A stretch of 64,000 bases of DNA from Ferrovibrio sp965278975 (lineage in GTDB: Bacteria; Pseudomonadota; Alphaproteobacteria; Ferrovibrionales; Ferrovibrionaceae), in contig NZ_OZ257126.1 of assembly GCF_965278975.1 (NCBI RefSeq), positions 1,612,001 through 1,676,000 on the forward strand, in the 5' to 3' direction. Of the stretch, positions 16,095-23,455 are shown one piece after another; the stretch's first letter is position 1, and each line of letters opens with the position of its first letter. Under the pieces are notes generated by a model. That model had not been told where the DNA came from and did no database searches. It saw nothing but the letters and a program-made list of their open reading frames with translations. A program made the position numbers and the translations under genes.

Positions 16095-16113
16095 GGCAGT
16101 GGAGTCCGGTGTG

Positions 16114-16135
16114 TATTGTACCTATCGGTACAATA
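16114..16135 (-). promoter_or_regulatory. TetR-type palindromic operator
   Basis: TATTGTACC-TATC-GGTACAATA is a perfect inverted repeat with 9-bp arms and a 4-base centre, 20-41 bases upstream of the NTF2-like/TetR operon. On the reverse strand a -10-like TATTGT lies inside it, with TTGCCG 17 bases upstream as a possible -35. Repressor binding here would block the promoter. It is the best operator candidate in the window. Confidence 0.7.
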
Positions 16136-16183
16136 TGGCGCCAGCCGGGATTCGGCAAGGAAAAAACCGGATGCCGCTATGCT

Positions 16184-16615
16184 CTAAAGATTGGGTTCGG
16201 GCTGATTCTGGCGCAGGAAGCCTTGCAGGCCGGCTTCATCGAGCTCCGCCTGTTCGGCGGCGGCCTGTTCGCGGGCCTTCTGCGCCAGGCGGTTTTCCTT
16301 CACCAGCTCGTATTTCTTCAATTCGCGGAAGGCGTCGTTCACTTCTTCCTGCGCGGCGGTGATCTTGTCCTGCACTTCCTCGCGCGAAGCCAGCAGGCGG
16401 TCCATCTTCTCGCGGTTCACCCGGCGATAGGGCGTGAAGGCCATGCCGCCTTCCAGCGATTGCGCGGCAACCCGGCGCTCATGCTCCAGTTCGTCATCCA
16501 GCGCCGTCATCTGGCGCTCCAGTTCGGCGCGCAGCACTTCCAGGTCAACCACCACGCGGCGCTTCTCATCAAGGCGCCACTTCCACAGCCGGATCAGTCC
16601 ATCAAGCCCGCGCAT
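16184..16615 (-). CDS. fliJ: Flagellar export protein FliJ
   Basis: A 143-residue, highly charged coiled-coil protein (almost continuous helix from residue 10 to 125, rich in Glu, Arg and Ala). Identity comes from its position 14 bases after fliI and from LIRLWKWRLDEKRRVVVDLE, as in alphaproteobacterial FliJ. FliJ is the soluble stalk-like component that links the FliI ATPase ring to the FlhA export gate and cycles chaperones. Sequence conservation of the family is low, so context carries weight. Confidence 0.85.
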   Translation of the reverse strand: MRGLDGLIRLWKWRLDEKRRVVVDLEVLRAELERQMTALDDELEHERRVAAQSLEGGMAFTPYRRVNREKMDRLLASREEVQDKITAAQEEVNDAFRELKKYELVKENRLAQKAREQAAAEQAELDEAGLQGFLRQNQPEPNL

Positions 16616-16629
16616 GATTCACCGCACTC

Positions 16630-17961
16630 CTAACGCATCGCCTGGGCATCGCCAGCGGCGAAGATATCGGCCAGGCCCATATAGCAGGAAGCCAGATCGG
16701 CGCGTTCGGTCTTGAGCTGCTTGAGGAAGGCTTCCAGCGCCGGCTGGTAGCGGATCGATTCATCCACGCGCGGATCGGAGCCCATGCGGTAGGCACCGAG
16801 CCGGATCAGCTCCGCCATGTCCTCATAGGCCGCCATCATCTGCCGCGCGCGGTTCACCAGTTCATTCTCGGCCGCCGAGTTGCAGCCCGGCATGGTACGC
16901 GAGATCGAGCGCAGGATGTTGATGGCGGGATAGCGGCCACGCTCGGCGATGCGGCGCTCCATCACGATATGGCCGTCGAGAATACCGCGCACGGCGTCGG
17001 CGATCGGTTCGTTATGGTCGTCGCCATCCACCAGCACGGTGAACAGCCCGGTGATGCTGCCTTCGCCGGTGCCGGGGCCGGCGCGCTCCAGCAGGCGCGG
17101 CAATTCAGCGAACGCGGTTGGCGGATAGCCCTTGGTGGTGGGTGGTTCGCCGCCGGAAAGGCCGATCTCGCGCTGCGCCATGGCAAAGCGCGTCACCGAA
17201 TCCATCAGGCACAGCACCTGCAGGCCCAGGTCGCGGAAGAATTCCGCCAGCGTCAGGGTCATATAGGCCGCCTGGCGGCGCACCAGGGCGCTTTCGTCAG
17301 ACGTCGCCACCACCACCACGGTGCGGGCGAGACCGGCGGGGCCGAGATCATCCTCGATGAATTCCTGCACCTCGCGGCCGCGTTCGCCGATCAGGCCGAC
17401 CACGTTGACATCGGCTTCGGTGTAGCGCGCCATCATCGACAGCAGCACGGATTTGCCGACGCCGGAACCGGCGAAGATGCCCATGCGCTGGCCACGGCAG
17501 CAGGAGATGAAGGTGTTGATCGAGCGGATGCCGAGATCGATCTTGGGGCCGACGCGGCGGCGCGAATTGGCCGGCGGCGGGTTGTTGCGCAACGGATACG
17601 GCCGCAGGCCGTTGCTCAGCGGCGGGCCGCCATCCAGCGGGCGGCCCTGGCCGTCGATGACGCGGCCAAGCCAGCTCACATCGGGATAGACCACCGGCTG
17701 CTCCTCGGCCACCACGGCGCGGGTGCCCAGGCCGACGCCTTCCAGCGAGCCATAGGGCATCAGCAGGGCGCGGTTCTGGCGGAAGCCGACCACCTCGCCT
17801 TCCACCACGCGGTTGTCGCGCGCCAGCAGGCGGACGCGGGAGCCGATGGAAAGGTAGCGTTCGACTCCGGCGACCTCGACCAGCAACCCTTGAATCGAGA
17901 CCACACGGCCGGTGAAGGTCATGTCCTTGATGCGGTCGAGATCCATCAGCAGGCTTTGCAT
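16630..17961 (-). CDS. fliI: Flagellum-specific ATPase FliI
   Basis: A 443-residue ATPase of the flagellar type III export apparatus, homologous to F1 beta. An N-terminal beta-barrel (GRVVSIQGLLVEVAGVE) precedes the ATPase core with Walker A GIFAGSGVGKS (about residues 161-171), LIGERGREVQEFIEDDLG, Walker B VLCLMDSVTRFAMAQREIGL, and GSITGLFTVLVDGDDHNEPI. The C-terminal DPRVDESIRYQPALEAFLKQ is family-typical. It is divergent from ctrA across a spacer rich in TTAA tetramers and is followed directly by fliJ. Confidence 0.97.
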   Translation of the reverse strand: MQSLLMDLDRIKDMTFTGRVVSIQGLLVEVAGVERYLSIGSRVRLLARDNRVVEGEVVGFRQNRALLMPYGSLEGVGLGTRAVVAEEQPVVYPDVSWLGRVIDGQGRPLDGGPPLSNGLRPYPLRNNPPPANSRRRVGPKIDLGIRSINTFISCCRGQRMGIFAGSGVGKSVLLSMMARYTEADVNVVGLIGERGREVQEFIEDDLGPAGLARTVVVVATSDESALVRRQAAYMTLTLAEFFRDLGLQVLCLMDSVTRFAMAQREIGLSGGEPPTTKGYPPTAFAELPRLLERAGPGTGEGSITGLFTVLVDGDDHNEPIADAVRGILDGHIVMERRIAERGRYPAINILRSISRTMPGCNSAAENELVNRARQMMAAYEDMAELIRLGAYRMGSDPRVDESIRYQPALEAFLKQLKTERADLASCYMGLADIFAAGDAQAMR

Positions 17962-18008
17962 CGGCAGCGTAACTCCTGGGAGAAGAACCCAGCCTAGCAG
18001 GCAAATCT

Positions 18009-18096
18009 TTAAGCGGTGGTAAATAGTTAACGGAACTTCCGCCGGGGTAAGAATTCGTTAACTTTATTTATTAAGAATGGTAAACTACCGCGAATC
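18009..18096. promoter_or_regulatory. CtrA-like boxes and a GANTC site in the fliI-ctrA spacer
   Basis: The spacer holds four TTAA tetramers (18009, 18027, 18058, 18071). TTAA-GCGGTGG-TAAA (18009-18023) is one base short of the CtrA consensus TTAA-N7-TTAA; GTTAAC occurs at 18026 and 18057. A GAATC (GANTC, the CcrM methylation target) lies at 18092-18096. Known biology: CtrA autoregulates and controls flagellar genes, and in Caulobacter a GANTC site modulates ctrA. Spacing beyond the first box is irregular, so binding is inferred. Confidence 0.45.
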
Positions 18097-18155
18097 GCCG
18101 GGGTTCCAGCCAAAAACCGGGCCAAATCACGCGGTACCTGCCGAAGGGGGCTGCC

Positions 18156-18896
18156 ATGCGCGTATTGCTGATCGAAGACGACGCCGCTACCGCCAAGAGC
18201 ATCGAACTGATGCTCGGCCATGAGGGCTTCAACGTCTACAAGACCGAGTATGGCGAGGAAGGCCTCGATCTCGGCAAGCTCTACGACTACGACATCATCA
18301 TTCTCGACCTCAACCTGCCCGACATGCACGGCTATGACGTGCTGAAGAAGCTGCGGGCGGCCAAGGTCTCGACGCCGATCCTGATCCTTTCGGGCATGGG
18401 CGAACCGGACAAGAAGGTGAAGGGCCTCGGCTTCGGCGCCGATGACTACCTCACCAAGCCGTTCAACAAGGATGAGCTGGTGGCGCGCATCAACGCCATC
18501 GTGCGCCGCGCCAAGGGCCATGCGCAAAGCTCGATCCAGACCGGCAAGCTGCTGGTCAATCTGGATTCCAAGTCGGTGGAAGTGGGCGGCCAGCGCCTGC
18601 ATCTCACCGGCAAGGAATACGCCATGCTGGAACTGCTCAGCTTGCGCAAGGGCACCACGCTGACCAAGGAGATGTTCCTCAATCATCTGTATGGCGGCAT
18701 GGATGAGCCGGAACTCAAGATCATCGACGTTTTCATCTGCAAGCTGCGCAAGAAGATCGCTTCCGCCACCTCGGGCGACAATTACATCGAAACGGTATGG
18801 GGCCGCGGCTATGTGCTGCGCGATCCCGATGCCAACGCCGTGCCGCAGGCCGCCAATTCCCCCGGTGCGCCGAAGCGCGCCGCCGTGGGGCGGTAA
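18156..18896 (+). CDS. ctrA: Cell-cycle response regulator CtrA
   Basis: A 246-residue OmpR-type response regulator. The receiver domain (1-120) has acidic residues EDD at 7-9, phospho-acceptor Asp51 (IIILDLNLPDMHGYDV), and LTKPFNKDELVARINAI. The winged-helix output domain (about 125-228) carries LHLTGKEYAMLELLSLRKG and LNHLYGGMDEPELKIIDVFI, practically diagnostic of CtrA. It is the master regulator of cell cycle, motility and division in alphaproteobacteria. The C-terminus ends AAVGR rather than the two alanines that target Caulobacter CtrA for ClpXP. Divergent from fliI-fliJ, a conserved arrangement. Confidence 0.97.
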   Translation: MRVLLIEDDAATAKSIELMLGHEGFNVYKTEYGEEGLDLGKLYDYDIIILDLNLPDMHGYDVLKKLRAAKVSTPILILSGMGEPDKKVKGLGFGADDYLTKPFNKDELVARINAIVRRAKGHAQSSIQTGKLLVNLDSKSVEVGGQRLHLTGKEYAMLELLSLRKGTTLTKEMFLNHLYGGMDEPELKIIDVFICKLRKKIASATSGDNYIETVWGRGYVLRDPDANAVPQAANSPGAPKRAAVGR

Positions 18897-18949
18897 AGGG
18901 CTGGGCGGTAAATTGGCCGCATTTTCGGCTGAAAATTAACGCACTTTTT

Positions 18950-19033
18950 GTCACCCTCGCGAAAGCGAGGGTACCATTCATGCAGCCCATTTATGTGGTG
19001 AGGAAATGGGATACCCGCTTTTGCGGGGATGAC
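18950..19033. repeat. Paired palindromic intergenic repeat, copy B
   Basis: Begins GTCACCCTCGCGAAAGCGAGGG and ends CCCGCTTTTGCGGGGATGAC, with ATGGGATA and a degenerate CCATT-type centre between. It has the same outer GTCA/TGAC ends and two-hairpin plan as the copy at 9410, but a longer middle. It lies between ctrA and sppA. Confidence 0.8.
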
Positions 19034-19098
19034 AATGTTGGGATGCTGGACCTTCCCCGCGCCTAGCCCTGCGGCGCTACCTCGCGTAAAATCCATCC

Positions 19099-20028
19099 AT
19101 GTCGCTGGATATCGATGCCCTGCTGGAACGTCGCCGCCTGAGCCGCAAGGTTTTCTGGTGGCGTCTGGTTGCTGTCGTAGCCGTGCTGGCCCTCGGCCTC
19201 GGCGTCTTCTACCGCCTCGATCCCGGCAATCTGCTGGAGCGCAACCGCGCCCATGTCGCCCGCATCGAGATCAATGGCGTCATCGCGCAGAATGCCTTCT
19301 GGGCCGAGCAGCTTGAGAAGGTGGCGAAGAACGACAACACCCATGCCCTGATCGTGCAGATCAATTCGCCCGGCGGTTCCACCTATGGCGGCGAGGCGCT
19401 CTATGCCGCCTTGCGCAATGTGGCGGAGCAGAAACCGGTGGTGGCGGTGATCGGCACGCTCGGCGCCTCGGCCGGCTATATGGCGGCAATCGCCGCCGAT
19501 CATGTGGTGGCGCGCGAAACCTCGCTCACCGGTTCCATCGGCGTGCTGTTCCAGAGCGCGGAGTTTTCCAAGCTGCTGGAGAAGATCGGCGTCGGCGCCG
19601 AAAGCATCGCCTCGGGCGCCTTGAAGGATGAGCCCTCGCCGATCAAGCCGCTGTCGCCGGCCGGCCGCGAACAGCTCCGCCGCATGGTGATGGAAACCCA
19701 TGAATGGTTCGTCGACCTGGTGGCGGCGCGGCGCAAGCTGGACCGTGCCGAGGCGGCCCGGCTGGCCGATGGCCGGGTCTATTCCGGGCGTGCTGCCTTC
19801 AATCTCAAGTTGATCGACGAACTGGGCGCCGAGCCGGAAGCGCGGCGCTGGCTGGCCCGCACCCATGGAATCCCGACCGCCCTGCCGGTGCGGGAAGTGC
19901 CGGCCGAGCCGCCGGTCTCCATGATGGCCGAACTGTTCGGCAGCACCGCCAACGCGCTCTTTGGAAAAACCCTTTTAACCGAACGGCTTAGGCTTGACGG
20001 ACTGGTTTCGGTTTGGCACCCTGACTAG
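19099..20028 (+). CDS. sppA: Signal peptide peptidase SppA (36 kDa type)
   Basis: A 309-residue membrane-anchored serine protease that degrades cleaved signal peptides. One N-terminal transmembrane segment (about residues 21-40) is followed by the ClpP-like fold: VARIEINGVI, LIVQINSPGGSTYGGEALY, the nucleophile region VIGTLGASAGYMAAIAADHV and TSLTGSIGVLFQ. The catalytic Lys is expected in the GALKDEPSPIKPLSPAGRE region. Short single-domain form usual in alphaproteobacteria. It precedes ihfB with a 41-base gap, a widely conserved pairing. Confidence 0.93.
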   Translation: MSLDIDALLERRRLSRKVFWWRLVAVVAVLALGLGVFYRLDPGNLLERNRAHVARIEINGVIAQNAFWAEQLEKVAKNDNTHALIVQINSPGGSTYGGEALYAALRNVAEQKPVVAVIGTLGASAGYMAAIAADHVVARETSLTGSIGVLFQSAEFSKLLEKIGVGAESIASGALKDEPSPIKPLSPAGREQLRRMVMETHEWFVDLVAARRKLDRAEAARLADGRVYSGRAAFNLKLIDELGAEPEARRWLARTHGIPTALPVREVPAEPPVSMMAELFGSTANALFGKTLLTERLRLDGLVSVWHPD

Positions 20029-20069
20029 GCAAGAGGGGGGCACCCCGGCGAAAGCGCAGGGAATAGCCG

Positions 20070-20402
20070 ATGATAAAATCTGAATTGATCAATCGTTTGG
20101 CCGAGGGCAATCAGCATCTGACGCAGCGCGATATCGAGCGCATCGTCGGTACGATTTTCGATGAGATTGCGAATGCCCTGGCGCGTGGCGACAGAGTGGA
20201 ATTGCGCGGTTTTGGCGCCTTTTCGGTAAAGTGCAGGCCGGCCCGCACGGGTCGCAACCCACGCACCGGCACCGCCGTCGATGTGGCGGAAAAGTATGTG
20301 CCGTTCTTCAAGACCGGCAAGGAATTGCGCCAGAAGCTCAACCTCGCCGCCAAGGCCCAGGCTCAGGCTCAGGCCGCCGCGGCGAAGGCCGCCGAAGCCT
20401 AA
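20070..20402 (+). CDS. ihfB: Integration host factor subunit beta
   Basis: A 110-residue HU/IHF-family DNA-bending protein. MIKSELINRLAEGNQHLTQRD and RVELRGFGAFSVKCRPARTGRNPRTG are IHF-beta signatures, the latter being the DNA-intercalating arm with its proline; then AEKYVPFFKTGKELRQKLN. The last 16 residues are a low-complexity Ala/Gln/Lys tail not found in E. coli. It forms a heterodimer with IhfA encoded elsewhere. A terminator follows directly. Confidence 0.95.
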   Translation: MIKSELINRLAEGNQHLTQRDIERIVGTIFDEIANALARGDRVELRGFGAFSVKCRPARTGRNPRTGTAVDVAEKYVPFFKTGKELRQKLNLAAKAQAQAQAAAAKAAEA

Positions 20403-20449
20403 GCCACATCGCCCGGCATGCCCCACCGGGCATGGCGGTGGCGATTTTT
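20403..20449 (+). terminator. Intrinsic terminator of ihfB
   Basis: Nested stem: outer ATCGCC (20408-20413) with GGCGAT (20440-20445), inner ATGCCC-CACC-GGGCAT, followed by TTTTTG. It immediately follows the ihfB stop and precedes the lapA-like gene. Confidence 0.75.
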
Positions 20450-20481
20450 GCGTATGGCGGCCAGGTTCAAGGAGTACGGCG

Positions 20482-20748
20482 ATGCGTTTCCTGCGTGTCA
20501 TCCTCGGCGCCCTGCTGCTGCTCATCCTGGTGATTTTCGCGGTCGCCAACCGCCAGAGCGTCGCCGTCTCGCTCGATCCGCTGCCCTTCGCCATCGAATT
20601 GCCGCTCTACCTGCTGGTGTTCGCCACCTTCATCACCGGGCTGCTGCTCGGCGCCTTCGCGCAATGGCTGGGCCGGCTCGGGCGCAAGCCGCCGGCCGCC
20701 GCGCTGCCTGCGAAACCGCCCGAGCCGCCGCTGCCGCTGGTCAGTTAG
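20482..20748 (+). CDS. LapA-like (DUF1049) membrane protein
   Basis: An 88-residue inner-membrane protein with two hydrophobic helices: residues 2-22 (LRVILGALLLLILVIFAVAN) followed by the family motif RQSVAVSLDPLP, and residues about 40-65. A proline-rich cytoplasmic tail ends the protein. Proteins of this family (LapA/YciS) take part in lipopolysaccharide assembly control in E. coli; the alphaproteobacterial role is not established. AAGGAG at 20469 fixes the start at 20482. The position after ihfB is conserved in many proteobacteria. Confidence 0.82.
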   Translation: MRFLRVILGALLLLILVIFAVANRQSVAVSLDPLPFAIELPLYLLVFATFITGLLLGAFAQWLGRLGRKPPAAALPAKPPEPPLPLVS

Positions 20749-20752
20749 CCCC

Positions 20753-21703
20753 ATGCGCGTGATCGATGCCGCTGCGGTACATGCAGCCCTGCCTTACCCG
20801 GAATTGATCGAGGCGTTGCGCGAGGCTTTCCGCGCTGGTGGCGACGTGCCGCTGCGCCAGCATTACACCATCCCCAATCCATCCGGCGCCGATGGCATGC
20901 TGCTGGTGATGCCGGCCTGGCAGGCCGGCCGCCATATGGGCATCAAGGCGGTGAGCGTCTATCCCGATAATCCGAACCAGGGCCTGCCCTCGGTGATCGG
21001 TGCCTATCTGCTGTTCGATGCCCGCAACGGCGCGCCCAAGGCGGTGATCGACGGCGTGGCGCTCACGCTGCGGCGTACCGCCTGCGCCTCGGCGCTGGCC
21101 GCCGGCTATCTGGCGCGGCGCGAGGCTGCACATCTGCTGATGGTCGGTGCCGGTGCGCTGGCGCCGCATCTGGTGCGCGCCCATTGCGCCGTGCGGCGCT
21201 ATACCAAGGTCAGCCTGTGGAACCGCAACGCCGCGCGTGCCGAGGAACTGGCCGCTTCGCTACGCGATGACCTCAATGCGCAAGGCGCGGCGGTGAAGGT
21301 GATCGAGGATCTGGAAGCGGCGGTGAAAGTCGCCGACACGGTTTCCTGCGCCACGCTCAGCCATGAGCCGCTGGTGCAGGGCGCCTGGCTCAAGAAGGGC
21401 GCGCATCTCGATCTGGTTGGCGGCTTCACGCCAAAGATGCGCGAGGCCGACGATACCGCCGTGGCGCGCGCCGAAATCTATGTCGATACCAGGGCCGGTG
21501 CCATGAAGGAGGCCGGCGATATCGTGCAGCCGCTGGAGCGTGGCGTCCTGACGCCGGAGCGGGTGCGCGGCGATCTGTTCGCCCTGGTGCGCGATCAATG
21601 CCCGCTGCGTTCCGGGCCGGAAGCGATCACGCTGTTCAAGTCGGTGGGTTTCGCGCTGGAAGATCTCGCCGCCGCCGAACTGGTGGCGGAGAGCATGCCG
21701 TGA
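20753..21703 (+). CDS. Ornithine cyclodeaminase / mu-crystallin family protein
   Basis: A 316-residue NAD(P)-dependent enzyme. Substrate-binding features are MGIKAVSVYPDN and ALTLRRTACASALAAGYLAR; the Rossmann part starts LLMVGAGALAPHLVRAHCAV and continues KVSLWNRNAARAEELAA; the C-terminal motif LDLVGGFTPKMREAD is conserved. The family covers ornithine cyclodeaminase, alanine dehydrogenase and ketimine reductases, so the substrate is open. It starts 4 bases after lapA and its stop overlaps the GTG start of the FAD oxidoreductase, indicating joint amino-acid or imino-acid catabolism. Confidence 0.88.
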   Translation: MRVIDAAAVHAALPYPELIEALREAFRAGGDVPLRQHYTIPNPSGADGMLLVMPAWQAGRHMGIKAVSVYPDNPNQGLPSVIGAYLLFDARNGAPKAVIDGVALTLRRTACASALAAGYLARREAAHLLMVGAGALAPHLVRAHCAVRRYTKVSLWNRNAARAEELAASLRDDLNAQGAAVKVIEDLEAAVKVADTVSCATLSHEPLVQGAWLKKGAHLDLVGGFTPKMREADDTAVARAEIYVDTRAGAMKEAGDIVQPLERGVLTPERVRGDLFALVRDQCPLRSGPEAITLFKSVGFALEDLAAAELVAESMP

Positions 21704-22896
21704 ACATCATCATCGTCGGCGGCGGCATCATGGGCCTCAGCACGGCCTGGGCGCTGATCCGTGGCAGCGCCAGGGTGACGCTGATCGAACAGCATGCCCT
21801 GCCCAATCCCTTGGGCAGTTCGGTCGATCAGCACCGCCTGATCCGCTATCCCTATGGCAGCGCGCGCGGCTATGCGCGCATGAACCATGCCGCCTACGAT
21901 GCCTGGGAAAGGCTGTGGCGCGATCTCGGCGTGCGCCTGCAGATCGAAACCGGCACGCTGGTGCTGTGCGGCCCTGGTGATGACTGGGCCGCCGAGAGCC
22001 GCGCCGTGCTGCAGGCGGAAGGCATCCAGCATGAACCGCTGGCACTGGCGACACTGAATGAACGCTTTCCGCTGATACAGGCGGAGGGCCTGGCGGAAGC
22101 CTTCTATTGCGAACATGGTGGCCTGCTGCGCGCCGAGGCAATCATCGGCAGCCTGAAGCATCATCTGCTGGATCGCGGCCTGCGGCTGCTGACGCGTACC
22201 CGCGTGCAGGCGGTGGATGCCGAAGCCGGTTCGGTCACGCTCGCCGATGGCCGCATGCTTGCCGCCGACCGCGTCTTGGTGACGGCGGGTCCATGGACCC
22301 GCACGCTGCTGCCGGAACTTGCTGAGGTGGCGCGGCCAAGCCGGCAGGTGGCGGTGTATCTCAACGCTCCGGCCGATCTGGCGGTGCATTGGTATCGCGC
22401 GCCGATGCTGCTCGATATCGGTGCCCAGGCCGGCTTCTATGCCGTGCCGCCGCGCGTCAGCGGCGATGGCATGCGGCTGGGCCTGAAAGTCAGCGATCAT
22501 CGTTTTGGCGCCACCGCCGATCCGGGCAGCGACCGCGAGCCGCGCGAAGCCGAGATCGAGGCGATTCTCGCGCCGGTGCGCCAGCGCCTGGTGCGGGGCG
22601 ATGAATACCGCGTGGCGCAGGCCAAGACCTGTTTCTACGATGTCGAGGCGAACGAGAAATTCCAGTTCCGCCAGCTTGGGCCGCGCGGCTTTGCCTTCTG
22701 CGGTTCGTCCGGCCATGGCTTCAAATTCGGCGCCACCCTGGGCGAACAGATGGCGGCGGCGGTGCTTGAGCGTGCCGAGTATCAGGCAGTGGCCGATTGG
22801 ATTGCCGGCGGGCTGCAGCCCGTTCCTTATGATTGCGGGCCCTATGAAACGGGCATCAATGCCGATCCGGCTTCCGCATCCGAGAGCACCGGATGA
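21700..22896 (+). CDS. FAD-dependent amino-acid oxidoreductase (DAO / sarcosine-oxidase type)
   Basis: A 398-residue flavoprotein starting at GTG 21700, which overlaps the upstream stop by 4 bases (GTGA). The dinucleotide-binding motif is IIIVGGGIMGLSTAWALI (Gly7-Gly12), followed by SSVDQHRLIRYPYG, like the region of covalent flavin attachment in monomeric sarcosine oxidase. The C-terminal FCGSSGHGFKFGATLGEQMA is typical of MSOX/NMTO-type enzymes. The substrate may be an N-methyl amino acid or a cyclic imino acid; coupling to the cyclodeaminase-like gene supports the latter class. The 3' end overlaps the oppositely oriented dipeptidase gene by 55 bases. Confidence 0.88.
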   Translation: MNIIIVGGGIMGLSTAWALIRGSARVTLIEQHALPNPLGSSVDQHRLIRYPYGSARGYARMNHAAYDAWERLWRDLGVRLQIETGTLVLCGPGDDWAAESRAVLQAEGIQHEPLALATLNERFPLIQAEGLAEAFYCEHGGLLRAEAIIGSLKHHLLDRGLRLLTRTRVQAVDAEAGSVTLADGRMLAADRVLVTAGPWTRTLLPELAEVARPSRQVAVYLNAPADLAVHWYRAPMLLDIGAQAGFYAVPPRVSGDGMRLGLKVSDHRFGATADPGSDREPREAEIEAILAPVRQRLVRGDEYRVAQAKTCFYDVEANEKFQFRQLGPRGFAFCGSSGHGFKFGATLGEQMAAAVLERAEYQAVADWIAGGLQPVPYDCGPYETGINADPASASESTG

Positions 22897-23402
22897 CGTT
22901 TGGCGTCGAACAACTGATAATGCCACCATTCATTGCGGTAGAAGTCCCAGCCGGCGGCGGTCATGATGCCCAGCAGCAGTGCGCGGTTGCGCTGCGCTTC
23001 GGCGCTGATATCAAGCCGGCCGTGATGCGACAGTGGGGTGAAGGCATCGAAGGCGGTACCCATCTCCAGGTCGCGGCCAGCGGCGTCCACCAGGGTCAGG
23101 TCCACGGCGGCACCGCGCGAATGCGGCGAGCCGCGCCGCGGATCGGCCAGGAAATTTGGATCAGGCGTGTGATTCCACAGCACCCATTGCGCCTCGCTCG
23201 GGCGGAAGGCATCGAAGATGCGGAAGCGGTAGCCAAGCTGCGCCGCCAGCGCGATGGCGCGGCCCAGGGCTTCGGCGGCTTCCTGGTTGAGGAAGGCCGC
23301 CTGGCGGCCATAGACCGGCTTGCCGGTGATGTTGTCGTCCGTCGCATAGCGCAGGTCGATCAGCACGGGATAGTCGGGCGGGGCAATCGCCACCAGCGGC
23401 AT
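22842..23402 (-). CDS. ddpX: D-alanyl-D-alanine dipeptidase (VanX/DdpX type)
   Basis: A 186-residue zinc dipeptidase of family M15D. All catalytic residues are visible: His94 in GSPHSRGAAVD, Asp101, catalytic Glu158 and His161 in NEWWHYQ; Arg67 in DAFRPSEAQ is the usual transition-state arginine. There is no signal peptide with the ATG at 23402, so it is cytoplasmic, as DdpX. Such enzymes recycle D-Ala-D-Ala from cell-wall turnover as a nutrient and are not by themselves evidence of glycopeptide resistance. The last 55 bases overlap the FAD oxidoreductase gene tail to tail. Confidence 0.92.
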   Translation of the reverse strand: MPLVAIAPPDYPVLIDLRYATDDNITGKPVYGRQAAFLNQEAAEALGRAIALAAQLGYRFRIFDAFRPSEAQWVLWNHTPDPNFLADPRRGSPHSRGAAVDLTLVDAAGRDLEMGTAFDAFTPLSHHGRLDISAEAQRNRALLLGIMTAAGWDFYRNEWWHYQLFDAKRHPVLSDAEAGSALMPVS

Positions 23403-23455
23403 CGGCGCGTCTCCATGATTCGCTCCCCTCATTCCTACACAAGCGCGCGGCGGCA

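Noticed and set aside
22842..23402. VanX-like gene as a sign of vancomycin resistance
   Set aside because: No VanA/VanH-type genes are nearby and the bacterium is Gram-negative; DdpX-type D-Ala-D-Ala recycling is the simpler reading.
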